DNA of 64,000 bases from Thelephora terrestris (GCA_015956445.1 WIUZ02000012.1:434001-498000); one strand, 5' to 3'. Positions 9,557 to 24,082 are shown, numbered from the stretch's first letter. Notes: generated by a model from the sequence alone, not told the origin. Numbers and translations are program-made.

Positions 9557-11222
9557 ATGGAGTCACCTTCTGTCGAGCAGATCGTGCAGCTTGGGTTTGA
9601 TATGTGAGTTTCCCTGTGCGGCTTACACCTTCTCGCATTGAATTTTGAGAATTGTGCAGTATGGCCATGAAGGTGGGTCACCTTGCAGCCAGGGTGCCCT
9701 TTGTATTCTGACCCCTCGAAGTACTACACCACGGCCGCTCTGGCCTTGTATGTGTACGACTATCTCTTAACTTTACCCGACGAGGTCAGTCCCAGGACCG
9801 ACCGCAATATACCTCTGGCAACGATCTGTCAGTATAGGTGAAATACATTTGGCGAGGCCGGAAAACTTGGAGTGAGCCCAAATGTTTCTTTCGAGTGTGT
9901 TGTACGTGCTGATTCTGTAGTGTTCTATATGTTCCTTATCGTGGGTTTCCCCTGTTTCAGCTACAGTTATGGCTGACTGGGCTTTCAGAACAGATACTTT
10001 CCGATGATCTACGTCGTATGGTCAAGAATATGTCAGTTTCTCACATCCCGGTTTATTTCTTGTCTGAAGTGGGACGTCTCTCAGATCTCGATCTCGACTA
10101 TGCGGGGCAGGTACGTCAGGTTATACCTTGAAAGACATATTTATACTAATGCCGGAAGGCCAGCTGTATGTTACTCAAGCTCACTAATAATCAGGAATTT
10201 TCTGTTCCAACGCGACGTTTTTCGTAGGTGTGATAAGGTATCGATAGTTGGGGCAGCGTTCGTGGTGTGGTGTACGTTGACTGCACAGATATTGTTGACA
10301 ACACGGTATGTGATCCACTATCCGCCCGGTTGTATGCCTGATTGCTCATAGGTTGTATGCCCTCACCTCTTTGAATCGTCTGGTTGCGGTGTCCTTTGCC
10401 TCCATCACGCTCGTGCAGTTTATTGTGGGACTTGTAGAAGCTTCTACGTGGAATCAGTCCGGTATGCCCCATCCTTACGCACGTGCATATAAATTCCCGC
10501 CCATAGCCATACAGACAAGTCGGAACTCAGTTTGAACTATACCTGCACCATTACCCTCAACCTTGACCTTGAATTGGCCTACTTTGCGTTGTCGTTGTTC
10601 TTTGGTATGAAATACCCTCCCATCATAACAGTTGCTCACGCTTCGTTCCGATCCCCAGATCTTGCGGCATTCGTCGTAATCGTTGTGTTTGCTCTCCGTT
10701 CGACGCCTCGCTTCTCTGGGCTCCGGAACCACCTTCTGCCGCGTATAGTACGCACCGTCGTTCGGGACGCGACGCTATACTTTGGTGTCATGTTTACCTC
10801 TCAATTCATCTTGATGGCGTTCCAGGCGTTCGCAAGGGTGCGATTTTCTGCTTTTGGGAGGATTCTGATCCTCACTGTTGTAATCATAGGATGGTATAAA
10901 AACGATCCCCGCGCCGTAAGTTAATTTCAAGTCCATTAATCACGCGTCATCTTACTCACTCCCGAACAGCGGACATACGCGTAAGTCAAATATTTGCGTT
11001 CGTTGCGCATTTGTAAATATCAAAGCCATCAGGTTGCTCCCGATCCTAGTCTCACGGCTAGTCCTGTCGCTCAAGAAGTCCATCGACACGCAGTCCATCG
11101 ATGATTGGTGGATAGGTAGACACACTGACCAAATGAGGAGCACAAGGGGCCCAACAGGGTCAAGGCTCACCACCATTGACTTCGCAATGAACGACCTCAC
11201 GGTACAGAGCGAGGGATTTTGA
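9557..11222 (+). CDS. DUF6533-domain multi-pass membrane protein with micro-exons
   Basis: Member of a large, poorly understood membrane family abundant in Agaricomycetes; no function can be given. My model has 14 exons and 245 aa. The hallmark near residue 30 is YDYLLTLPDEVKYIWRGRKTW, followed by hydrophobic helices (MFLIVRYFPMIYVVW region, SIVGAAFVVWCTLTAQILLT, LVAVSFASITLVQFIVGLVE, LAYFALSLFF, VVIVVFAL). The usual C-terminal helix is LLPILVSRLVLSLKKS. Exons: 9557-9603, 9660-9672, 9722-9784, 9838-9871, 9921-9940, 9989-10031, 10085-10110, 10164-10165, 10228-10305, 10352-10461, 10515-10604, 10659-10915, 10970-10980, 11033-11222. Three are tiny: 13, 2 and 11 nt. The 2-nt exon is needed to bring in the in-frame CDK residues before SIVGAAF. 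The alternative is one 127-nt intron (10111-10237) that joins Q directly to VSIV. Family call is solid; the middle of the model is uncertain. Confidence 0.78.
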
Positions 11223-11524
11223 CGACTCCCAGACATTATGGACGTGTACTAGTGTGTAACCTAGACGAACTGTATATAGCCCACATGTGATCTCCGATAT
11301 GTGACTTTGTAACTTCGAAACGAGGCAAGATACTCTCCGCTTCCCCTATCGACTTCATATGTTTTGAGTTTAAAGCTTCAAGCTCAGCCTTCGGAAGTCA
11401 ACACGGAGAACAAGTCCGTTCCGTCCGTGCGCACGCACGTGACATTGTTTGTAGTTATTTGTGGCACCTGCCAGTCGCGCTAGCGTCGGCTTGGGGGTGT
11501 CCCTCAATCGATTACGGTCACACA
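11223..11524. other. Intergenic region
   Basis: About 300 bp between two rightward genes. I see no gene or repeat in it. Confidence 0.4.
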
Positions 11525-13006
11525 ATGGGTAAATGGTGAGCCATCCCTCCCGGTTTTGCATTTCGGGCATTGCGGCCAATGTGAGCGGAATCTCAAGCTG
11601 ACGTCTTGTTAGGACTGTGGAATACTACGACGATGTGCTCAGCGCGAAATTGAAGCGTCTTGTGTAGGCTTTGCGACTACAATGCCGATTGTTAGATTAA
11701 GTGCAACTTTCGATTTCCTAGTTCTGGGGCCATCAAGAGATCCAGCCTCGAGAAGGACCACCCGCCAATCACCTATGAGGCGTTTATTGAGGAATTAGAC
11801 GAGGGCGATTCCTTCACTGCTTCCATGTTTGACCTCCTGGTCAAGGTGAGTGAAAGTATCATGACGCACTTTTAAAATCTTCACGTGTGTCACTATTCTT
11901 AGGAGCTCGCGGAGAGGCGTGTTCGTCACAATCCTTACAGTAAACACCTTATCTCCTCTCAGACCGCATCCGGTCTGCGTTCTTTGGCCGCTCAGGCTAG
12001 AGTGTATCTGGACCGCGAAAGATACGCCCGCCCCGCCGGCAGCAGCCACTTCCTTTCGGAATATCTTTCCGGCGCCCCGGACGAAAACGCTTTCGACGAA
12101 GACGACGATGGGTTGACGGTGTTAGACGGTGTTGGTCCGGGTGAAGCCAGGATCAACCACGAACTGTATGAAGCGTATGTTGGTCCTGTGCTAGAGGATT
12201 TATTCCCTCAATGGTTTCGAAATAGCGATACAAACACCGCTGCATCAACCGTTGGAGATGACGCCTCTGAGAGGACGCTGCCGGAGCCAGTTTGGTCGCC
12301 ACCTCCACCTATCCGGGGACGGATTGGTGTGCCACCTAATGCCCCGACTCTGCGAAGACAAAATCCAATTCACCGAGGGAGTTTCCGGTCTTCCGCTCCA
12401 GATTTTAGTGATTTTACGGCTCGACGGCGGCTTGCCGCCCGAGAAGGACATGACATGGTTATGGAAGCGGTGACACGGACGGAGAGTGTCAGGTCAGTGT
12501 TCAGCGCTGCCCCTCGTCTGTGGTCACGGTCATCTCCTAATTCTCGGCGCTCCAGGTCGCCGCCTCCAAGTACTTCCATCGCAACCCGTAGGCCGTTTTA
12601 CCTTCGCCGACCAATTCGTAGGCTAGACCCTACGACTACCGTGATCCCAACATCCACCTTGGATATCGTGGAGAATGGATCAGACGCCGGTTCATCAACG
12701 TCACACATAGATGGTTCAGAACGAATTCGCCGCCCTCGACCTGTGTCGACGGCATCTTGGGCAGAACCACCGCTGGAACAGCCCTCTTCTTCCGCCCACA
12801 CAACAAGTATACGCTACTCAAGGCTGAGACGGGGAGGTTTGCGGCCTCCGGAGATGCAGCCCACTTTTTTGATGGATCCACCGGTTGGTTCCCGATCCAG
12901 GACTGAGCAAGGGGGCGAACGTGCAACAGTGACAGAGGCCGAGGACGATTCTCGGGCCGACTCTCTGCGTTTTCCCGTCACTTTCCAAAATACGGACCCA
13001 TTTTGA
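11525..13006 (+). CDS. Orphan protein, Ser/Arg/Pro-rich C-terminal half
   Basis: I do not recognise this protein. Four exons (11525-11535, 11613-11663, 11722-11845, 11903-13006) give 429 aa. The N-terminal 150 residues look folded and helical (MGKWTVEYYDDVL, then TYEAFIEELDEGDSF, LVKELAERRVRHNPYSKHL, LRSLAAQARVYLDRERY), with a short acidic stretch NAFDEDDDG. From about residue 170 onward it is low complexity, rich in Ser, Arg and Pro, with many S-P and R-S pairs that could be phosphorylated. There is no signal peptide, membrane segment or zinc-binding pattern. The first exon contributes only three codons plus two bases, which is why the start is not certain. The splice sites fit well and keep one frame throughout, which supports a real gene. 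Confidence 0.68.
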
Positions 13007-13165
13007 TTGTCTATTTCTATCTATGAAAGTCGTTCTCTGCATGCTACATCGTAGGTAGTTCTTGTGTAGGTGTATAACTATCGTTCAACGTTCATGGCAA
13101 ACTATATACCAGCGACCATCGGTCTCTGGTTCTCACGTGATTTACCACGAGCTCAGGTCTCCTCC

Positions 13166-14200
13166 ATGATCAAGAAGCGTTCTCGTCCACAACCTCGAGT
13201 TCGTGAGGTCTCTCCAGAGGCCGAAGAAGCATCCAACGAAGCTGGGGAGACGGGTGGAGAGGAAAGGTTAGGGTGAGTAACTCACGTTCCTCATCATCCA
13301 AATGCCCTTGTTCAACGGCATAAGCCTCTCAGAGTTACTCGAGCTACAGAAATTGCGGAGAAGCGAGGCGGGCATTGACATCACGAGACTCAATAAGGGC
13401 ATTCCCAAGAAGAAGCCCAAGAAAGTCGTCGTTAGTGATGAAGGCGATACAGAAGCCAAGGCTAGGAAGGTCGTGAAAACAAATAACTTCACGAAGCAGA
13501 CAAACACGTTGGATGTGGATAAACATATGTGAGGCCTGAGGTTTCGGGCGTTCATTTCATCGTTTTACTTTTGGCTAGGATGGCATACATTGAAGAGAAC
13601 ATGAAACTCCGTCGGGGCGAAGCCGCGGAAGAAGATGGTATGGACGCATCGATGGATCCATACGCGGAATTGTTCGAGAAGTCGAAGAAGAGTCAGGACA
13701 AGGAGGAAGGGAGCGTTACGAACAGTCTTGCGATGCTGACAGCTATCCCTGAGGTCGATCTTGGTATGGAGTACGTCCACCTCCTCACTTATTCTGCGGG
13801 ACCAAGCTGACTACCTACTCAGTAATCGATTGAAGAATATTGAGGACACGGAGAAGGCTAAACGGGTGCTGAACGAAACCAAAGGGGAAAGAAAGCCCCA
13901 GAATCCCGAAGCGCACCTCGTTGCTACAAGGTGTACGTCTGTTCCTTCCTTTCATCCTACAGCTCATCAACTTGGTGTAGTCTATCAACCCAACTTGAGG
14001 CAGAAGTCCGATGCTGACATCATGCGAGATGCGAAGTTGGAAGCCATGGGTTTACGACCCGAAGATCATGAGCAACCGAAGCACAAGCAGAGTCGAATGG
14101 CCACGGATGATGTGGTGAGTGACAACACCAGGAATGATGAACTGCCACTCATCAGAAACTCAAGGTCATGGAACGTTTCAAGAAGCGCATGCGAAAGTGA
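13166..14200 (+). CDS. HCA59 / Tls1 (C9orf78) family spliceosome-associated protein
   Basis: Homologues (human C9orf78, fission yeast Tls1) associate with the spliceosome, bind Brr2, and influence splice-site choice and, in fission yeast, telomere silencing. Six exons (13166-13266, 13325-13528, 13579-13770, 13823-13932, 13981-14114, 14165-14200) encode 258 aa. Family marks are SLSELLELQKLRR with GIDITRLNKG, the strongly conserved NNFTKQTNTLDVDKHMMAYI across intron 2, AIPEVDLGMD, KNIEDTEKAKR and the HLVATRFYQPN segment; the C-terminus is basic (ERFKKRMRK). The N-terminus is acidic and Glu-rich. Intron lengths are 48-58 nt. Upstream and downstream spacers are only about 160 and 265 bp. Nuclear location is expected from the family and the basic tail. 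Confidence 0.87.
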
Positions 14201-14465
14201 GGTCTCTCTGGCCTTGAATACGCCTGTTCCCATCGGCCAAGCAGGTATCCAAGCTCGGTCGGTACCTACGATGCCCGCACCACTATCTTGGGAGTTACGG
14301 TGAAAGCCTGTGTGTCTGCCGTAGTTTACTTACGTACACTTAAACTTCACACGTACCCACACGTCGCGCAGCCGATCACTGTAACCCACACCCTTGCTTG
14401 CTGGTTCGAGCTGATAATCGTCTACCCTTGACCATCGACAACAGAGACAGGCTCAACGCTTAACC

Positions 14466-17384
<2,919 letters not shown>

Positions 17385-17661
17385 ATGAGATGTTGCAACT
17401 AGAGCAGGTCGTGTACATTTTACCCCAAGGGCATCTCTGGGCATTCATTCGAGCAGACACACGCAACGATTGTACAACCACCTTTGAAAACTGTAGTATC
17501 TCTTTACCAGCTGACCGCCAGGTCGGATGTAAGTAGACCGTTCCGAGCAGTCGGATCTGTGATCGGCAACATCAGTTTGAGTGTATGTAAGATTTTGCAG
17601 CGCTACGTCCTCATTGTTCCCCCATCCCCCTTGAACTCACCTCAGGCACTACCCACGACTC

Positions 17662-19916
17662 ATGGAAAACGACGAGTCGACAGATGGCCCGCAAGAAACT
17701 GGACTCTCTCTTTCAAGGATCTTAGATGACGACAGCATAGAACACCTAGAACATCACCAATCTGCAGACACCCCGACAGAGGGCTGGGATGAGGAGACCA
17801 CCGGAAGATTGTTGGAGGATGGATACTGTGTCGAGTGCGAAGGTACGCTCATCCCACCCAGCATATCCGATGTGCCTCAACTTAATCACCGCTTCGTAAT
17901 GCAGACCAGCCAGCCCAGATGCATTGTGAATCGTGCACGGACAACTTTTGTGAGGTTTGCTTTGCGGCGCAACATCGCAAAGGATCCAGGAAGCAACACA
18001 AGTCCAAACCATTGACTGTGGGCAACGTCAAGAAGCCACAGCCTCCCGCTTCTTCCTCAAATGGTGCACTGACAAATGGTCAAGACGAGGAGGTGGGTCT
18101 ACTCCGCCACGCCCTCCAGTTTTGTGCCCGACCTTCTTTCGCAGATGGATACAGAGGATGTTGACTCTGATGAAGAGCTGGAACAAGCTAGCCAACCGAG
18201 ACAAACTCTCGAGCTCGAGCCTCAGCCTGTAATCGGCGGGAACGTTGGGGAGTGGTTCGTCGAACGATCGAAGTACATCCCAATGCGGTTAACCCTCGCG
18301 GAACGCAAATACCTCCGCCTGTTGGAGGCTGCTCTCAACGTCTCCGAATATGTGTGTGTTAAACGATACTGTCGCTCGGGTTGGGTTGTGACTGACCCAT
18401 CGTGGGGCTGTATAGACGGACAAGATTGATACCATTGGGTTCGGTTTGTCGAAACCGAAGCGGATCGTCCAACAAATCCGGGAACTCTGTGCCATTTTAT
18501 CCGGTCTCGTTCTAGCCACAGACTATAAACAGGGCCAAGAGCTATTCCAAGATCGGGACTTTAAAAGCAACGAGATATTCTTTCAGCAATTGTTCGAGCT
18601 GGGAAGGCGATATAAGATCATGAACCCGGACAAAATGCGTTCTACGTATGGAAAGCTGATCTATCTGCTCCAAGTATACCTCTTTGCAGTTGTTTTAAAG
18701 TTCCGGAGATTCATCTTGTTCTTCAGGACAGTCAGCTACCAGAAGTTCAAGACCTTCTCGAGTTCACCTGCATCAACCCTATCAAGACTGTCTATGGCAT
18801 TTTAGAAGAGCACAAGGCTACAGATATCCTCCGAGACGACCTCATTGCAATTGCAACGAAGGAGATTATCTCGGAAGGGCGTTCAAGGAGAGACATTCAG
18901 CGCGACATCAAGAGCAAAGAGAGGGCGATAGAAACTCTTTCCTCGAAATACTCTGTGCGAGGGCTCTCACAGGAACAACTCAGACAATGTCTCTACAGTA
19001 TTGGGGACAATCACGCTTTCCTGAGGGTCAACCGAGATCCTTGCGACCGCATGATCCAGTACCTCAAGCACTACTTTCATCCCACCCAAGCCCAAGACCC
19101 CAAAAGCAGCCTTGCTATCAGAAGCGGAAGGAACGGCGCACGGCTTAGTCACGACCATTCGAAGCAGTATGCTTATGTTCTACAGAGCCTCACGCTTTGG
19201 CGCGAAATTTTACACGGTAATTTCATTCTCCACGCCGGGGCTTCGACGCACTGAGATAAGTGCTAGATATGTTTCGCCTGTGGTCTTTGGCCGAGCAGGA
19301 CCTCTTGGCGGAATCTTCTCCATATAGGCTGCGCGACACCGGCCAAGGCCTGAACCGTGTTCAGCCCGCTCCGAAGACGTCTCGGATGATGCACGGTATT
19401 CTCAACCGGGCCCAGAGAAGCGTTGGATCGTGGGTTGGCTCCTCCGTCATCCACATGGGTGAGCTATAGCTTTATTTCCTCTCCACATGGTTTCATTTAA
19501 GTTCCGTAAAGGTGACCATAACGTCCCAAACGCTCTGATGTTTATCGACAAGTATTCCCAGATATACCGCATTCTCCTTCCAATCACTACCACCCTCAGT
19601 CAGATCCCCAGCCTCAAGGAGAAACCAGCCATTCACGGACTGATCGAAGAGGAGTTCGGTTCCATCGATGGTCTCGTCAAAGAGATTCTCGCAGACTTTT
19701 TCAGACACGGATTTGACGGCTCGGGAGCGGATAATTTCTATGATGCTGGCAGCTGCATCGACGGACGATTGACGAGTGCCTGGAATTGGTGTAGTTCTAT
19801 AGAGAGGAAACGATACTTCCCTGTCTTCTTGCTCACAGGTAAGGTTTACATATTCACCTCGTCGGTGTGCTTACGAGTTCCTTGCAGGATTCGTCGGTTT
19901 CGATGGCGATTGGTGA
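17662..19916 (+). CDS. UPF0652 (DUF2009) protein with B-box-type zinc finger
   Basis: Protein of unknown function conserved in fungi and plants. Eight exons (17662-17842, 17905-18092, 18145-18351, 18416-18673, 18727-19216, 19267-19458, 19512-19838, 19888-19916) encode 623 aa. An acidic N-terminus leads to a B-box-like finger at about residues 55-95: CVECEDQPAQMHCESC followed by FCEVCFAAQHRKG and a closing HKSK stretch. Then comes the long alpha-helical DUF2009 region: GEWFVERSKYIPMRLTLAER, FGLSKPKRIVQQIRELC, NPDKMRSTYGKLIYLLQD, EDLLEFTCI-like and YGILEEH, then PNALMFIDKYSQIYRILLP and a short final FVGFDGDW. The last coding exon is only 29 nt. Its stop lies 54 bp from the eIF3m stop on the other strand, so the 3' UTRs must overlap. 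The zinc finger suggests protein-protein contact, perhaps in ubiquitin pathways, but this is inference. Confidence 0.8.
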
Positions 19917-19970
19917 TACAATGGCCTCTCTGATACCCATCGTTCTTATAACCCATAATGTATCGTCAGA

Positions 19971-21604
19971 TCAGGCTGCTACGGACTGTGTCTGGACTGC
20001 CAGTTCTGTTGATGCCGTTTTGTAGTCGTCTCCAATCAATCTCTCGCTACCCTTCTCTCGCGCGGATGTGACTACGGCTAATACCGAGGCCAGACCAGCT
20101 TGCCATGCGACGAGGCGTTGCTCTAAAGCGACCCACTGGTCTCGCTCGAGTGCTCGTGAGGTCGAGCGAGTAATGTGGAATACTCTGGAAGACTGGGAGA
20201 GTTTTCCGGAGACGAGGCCCGCGCGGATCACTAAAGGTTGTGTTGGTGGGAGAGGCATGAGCGTGAAGGGAGAAAAGTACCATCAATGACCCATCTCTCG
20301 ATCTCTGACTGATCCACCTGCAAGGCGGATGCGAGAGTGGCATACGGAACATCTTTGCCAATGTTCTGGAACCCAAGCGATGCCAGTGTCAACAACCGGA
20401 TCTTTCGTTCTAGCTGAGCTTTATCGAGTCCTGACAGAGGATAGGATGTCAATGTTAAGCCCTGCGAACCCGAATACGCAAACGATCACCGTATTGCTCG
20501 ATAGATGTCGGATGTTCAGATTCCCACTTTCTATAATCCTCGAGCCCACCTGAGAGGAATACGGTCAACAAAGAAAAAAGCTCGTGACCCTGCAGTTTTG
20601 TTATGGCATCGATCTTGAAGAGGGCGTCGAAATCGAATACGGAGGGCAGTTTCAGTGATGTAGAGATGGCCTGGATGGCGGAGGGTTCAGCGTGGGGTGA
20701 GTTGGGAGGTAAGTTTCTGAGAGAAGTGAGGAGATAATGGTAAGAGGTTGTCCTGCGAAGGGTCAGCGGTGAGAATGCAGAACCACACGAGAGAACGCAT
20801 ACAACTGGCCAGCCTTTTCGAAAACTTCGGCCAAGAGACGTAAGAATCCAAACTTCTGTTCTGGAGTTATGGCCCATTCTGATGTCCACTTTTCGATAGA
20901 TTCAGGTGTAATCTGAAGAAGCTCGACCTTGTCGTGAGATGAGGCTTGTCGGATGAGGGTTTCGTAAACAGTGAGTCGCAAAGCAGAGTTTCGCGGGATC
21001 GCGTTGAAGAGGGAAGAAAGTCTGTGAAACAGTCAAGTTGGCTCTGCGGAAGAATCAGATTTGCGTGAGGACCCTACAATCTGTATTGCGTTGGAAATGG
21101 GCCTTTTGATGAGGAGATGACCTTGAGTAGGTTGTCGACGTGCACTCTGATCTCTTCAGAGTCGATCGGGAAGAGGGAGAACAAGTGGGCGAACAAAAGA
21201 TTGAAGAAACCTTCAACCTCTGGTGTGAAACTTGTCAGTTTGACTGGCTTGAAGAGCACGCGAGTAATGCACCTTTTTCGGACCCCTCGCCTAATCCCTT
21301 GATCTCTGGAAGGAGGAGAGATAAAACTTTGACTTGGTTTTCTTTAGAGATCGTAGGTGGCTCCTGGGGCGTTTCACCCTCTGGAGGTGGCTCCGTTTCG
21401 ACGAGTCTAAGGATCTGATTGAAAGAGTTCAGGCGGACATCTGCTGAGAGACCTCTCGCGAGGTACTCTACTAATTCTCTTATCTGAAAAACGTACGCCG
21501 TGATCGCCAGTCAGGCTTGCTCGACCTTAGACATGGAAGAATGCACGCACCTGATCCTCGAAGGTTCCTTCAGCAAATACCGGGACCGAGTCGGTGGTCG
21601 CCAT
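19971..21604 (-). CDS. EIF3M: Translation initiation factor eIF3 subunit M (PCI domain)
   Basis: PCI-domain subunit of the eIF3 complex, which organises 43S pre-initiation complexes in the cytoplasm. Seven exons (21604-21551, 21483-21273, 21219-21078, 21021-20803, 20752-20490, 20430-20281, 20230-19971) give 432 aa. The N-terminal half is helical (LVEYLARGLSADVRLNSFNQ). The middle has LRLTVYETLIRQASS and the PCI entry FDFDALFKIDAITKLQGHE. The winged-helix part reads GLDKAQLERKIRLLTLASLG, PYATLASALQVDQSEIERWV and IRAGLVSGKLSQSSRVFHI, the family hallmark. A C-terminal helix (ALEQRLVAWQAGLASVLAVV) follows as usual. A COP9 subunit 7 homologue has the same fold but the N-terminal half fits eIF3m better. 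Introns are 50-67 nt. Confidence 0.9.
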
Positions 21605-22624
21605 TTTTTGCGTTTGTTTCAGACTCTAGCGGAACGGAGGATTCGCGTCAAGCGTGGGGAAGTTGATCAATAGCGTTTGCTGACGACGGCATCTTTGACC
21701 GCGTGTCGACTGCTCTTGACTCCAGCGCGACTACAGCTGGCAGCTTCTCCAAAAGTAGCCTCGCTCATCTAGCGCATCTATTGAGCCTGCCAAGGAAATT
21801 CTGGGAACCCCTCAGGGGTTCACGCACCAATCCATATATCCACGTTGGGCGAGGGCAGGTGACCAATCCAACACCCTCTCCAACTATCTTTTGCGCCCTC
21901 CGTTCTTTTCCATGTCCTCGAAGACTTGAGCATGCAGCACTACTCTCATCCTGCCTGCCCACCTTGGACCCTATTGACTACGGAGAACGCGATCATCGCA
22001 CAAATAACAGGCGGGAGTCGTTCGTCTGTGTAGATTCCCAGGTTCAAATCCAGAGGAGAGCGGCATTCATCTCGTGTGGTTTGTCCATCGTTGCCTAAAA
22101 ATCACGGATCGGGGAGACTGCATGTGATGGTCTGCTTTGTCTCCCTGCAAATTTTCGCTCTTGGACATGCCTTTTTGACCCCGGAAGACCCATCGTTGGA
22201 CACCGTACCTCCCTCCCCGACCCCTCTTTCAGGGGGGACGCTCACATTTCCAGAACATGGAGGTCTCGGAGGCTGAAGAATGCGCCCGCCACTACGCCAA
22301 CGACACCATTGACGGCTTCGGCAGTGTCGAGGTTCAAACGTTCACGCCCGAGACACACTCGATCTATCACCTCCCAGGGGATACACCACCTGTGCGATTC
22401 CAAAGCCTCAGATTCCATAGACCCATCGTGCCTGGCCAATTCAATCACGAACGCCATCCATACAAACCGTTTGGGGAGGAACGTAGAATTCATTCACCTT
22501 GTTACGCTTTCTCAAATCCTGGATACAAACCTTTGACTATAGTTTCCTTCACTAATACATTGCGTTCCAAAATCCATTACGTAGATAAGCCCCATCCGTC
22601 TCTAATAAACAGCACGACGCGTGC
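21605..22624. other. Intergenic region upstream of eIF3m and downstream of ERG10
   Basis: About 1 kb without a gene I can support. Several 60-130 codon frames exist on both strands (for example 21703-22098 and 22257-22637 on the plus strand) but none looks conserved or is joined by good splice sites. A GGTTCAAATCC string near 22040 resembles a tRNA B-box, yet no matching stem or A-box is present. Confidence 0.45.
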
Positions 22625-24082
22625 TCACAGCTTTTGAATAACCAAAGCAGAGGCTCCTCCACCCTGTATGCGAAGGCAGCGTCAGGAACCAGTGCGACTG
22701 TTTTGTCAGGGGTAATCCAAGACTTACTCCATTGCAAACACCAGCAACACCATACTGACCAGGCTGGAGTGCATGAACGAGGGATACGACGATACGGGAG
22801 CCGGAGTTTCCAATAGCATGACCCAGAGCGACAGCGCCACCGTTGACGTTTACCTTGGATCGTGGGATGTTGAGGACCTTCTCAGCGATGTTGACGACAA
22901 CAGAGAACGCCTCGTTGATCTCAAACAAGGAGACGTCATCAACGGTCAGACCAGCCTTCTTCAGAGCCTTGGGGATAGCCAGAGTCGGGGCGGCGGGGAA
23001 GTCAATAGGATCGACACCGGCGTCGGCGTAGGCTGGTAATTAGATAGTTAGATATATGCGTCCGGGATCATCGTAAGATGGAGGTGACCCACAGATGATC
23101 TTAGCCAAAGGTTTCACACCGAGCTCAGAGGCCTTGGCAGCTGACATGAGAATCAGAGCGGACGCGCCATCGTTAATGTTCGAGGAGTTGGCCGCGGTGA
23201 CCTTTCCGTCTGGTCTCTTGAAAGCACCGGGGAGAGAGGGGATCTTCTCGAAGATAACCTTCTTGAATTCCTCGTCTTCCTTGACGATGGTGTCCCCCTT
23301 CCTTCCCTTGATGGTGACAGGAGCAATCTCAGCATCGAAGGCACCAGACTCCCAGGCACGTGCAGCACGCTGGTAAGATTCAACGGCGTGGTCGTCCATT
23401 TCCTGACGAGTGATCTGGTGCTTGTCACCAGTAACTTCGGCACAGTTGCCCATGGCGAATTTGTTGTACACATCCCAAAGACCATCGCTCTCCAATGAGT
23501 CTTTAGCCTCAAACTTTCCAAACAATGGGTTCTGTCGTGGAACGAGGAACCTAAGAAAATGACAGGAAAACAATACGGGTCAGAAACATCAAAGATGAAC
23601 AATAAGTCGATCGATGCTAAGATCGATTCGACCTAGAAGTGAAAAGAATACACGTACGGAGCGTTGCTCATGCTCTCCATACCTCCAGCGGCTACGATGC
23701 TCTTGTCGCCGGTGGAGATGGTTTGGGAAGCGAGGATGATGGATTTCATGCCGCTTGCGCAGACCTTGTTCACAGTCGTGGCATCGGATGACGATGAGAT
23801 CCCAGCGGCGAGGGCAACCTGACGAGCGGGAGATTGACCAACGCCAGCCTGTACGACGTTACCGAAGTAGATCTCCTCGATCAGTTCTGGGGAGATCTTG
23901 GAGGCATCGAGCGCGTGTTTTAACGCGATGGCGCCGAGCTGAGGCGCGGTGAGGGTCTTGAGGGTGCCATTAAGAGATCCCACGGGGGTACGCGAGGCGG
24001 CGACGATGACGACTTCGGTGGTGGACTGTAAATCTCATCAATGGACGGCGATGATGACTGAAGGGATGCGCGGACTGACCAT
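22625..24082 (-). CDS. ERG10: Acetyl-CoA C-acetyltransferase (cytosolic thiolase)
   Basis: Condenses two acetyl-CoA to acetoacetyl-CoA, the first step of the mevalonate/ergosterol pathway when cytosolic. Exons 24082-24080, 24025-23658, 23550-23093, 23032-22728 and 22663-22625 give 390 aa, the normal length. Active-site features are complete: nucleophilic Cys in NKVCASGMKS (about residue 90), NEAF, His in GGAVALGHAIGNSGSR and the second Cys in GVCNGGGGAS. The protein starts MSTTEVVIVAASRTPVGSLN with no obvious mitochondrial presequence or peroxisomal tail (ends VIQKL), which supports the cytosolic role. Two oddities: the first coding exon is the ATG alone, followed at once by a 54-nt intron, and intron 2 (23551-23657, 107 nt) is about twice the local norm. 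It shares a divergent promoter with the STIMATE-family gene. Confidence 0.93.

Noticed and set aside
21990-22075. tRNA gene suggested by GGTTCAAATCC
   Set aside because: The flanking bases do not form a T stem, and no A-box, anticodon arm or acceptor stem can be folded around it.
22242-22637. Overlapping frames on both strands downstream of ERG10
   Set aside because: Mutually overlapping, low conservation appearance, no start context or introns that extend either of them.
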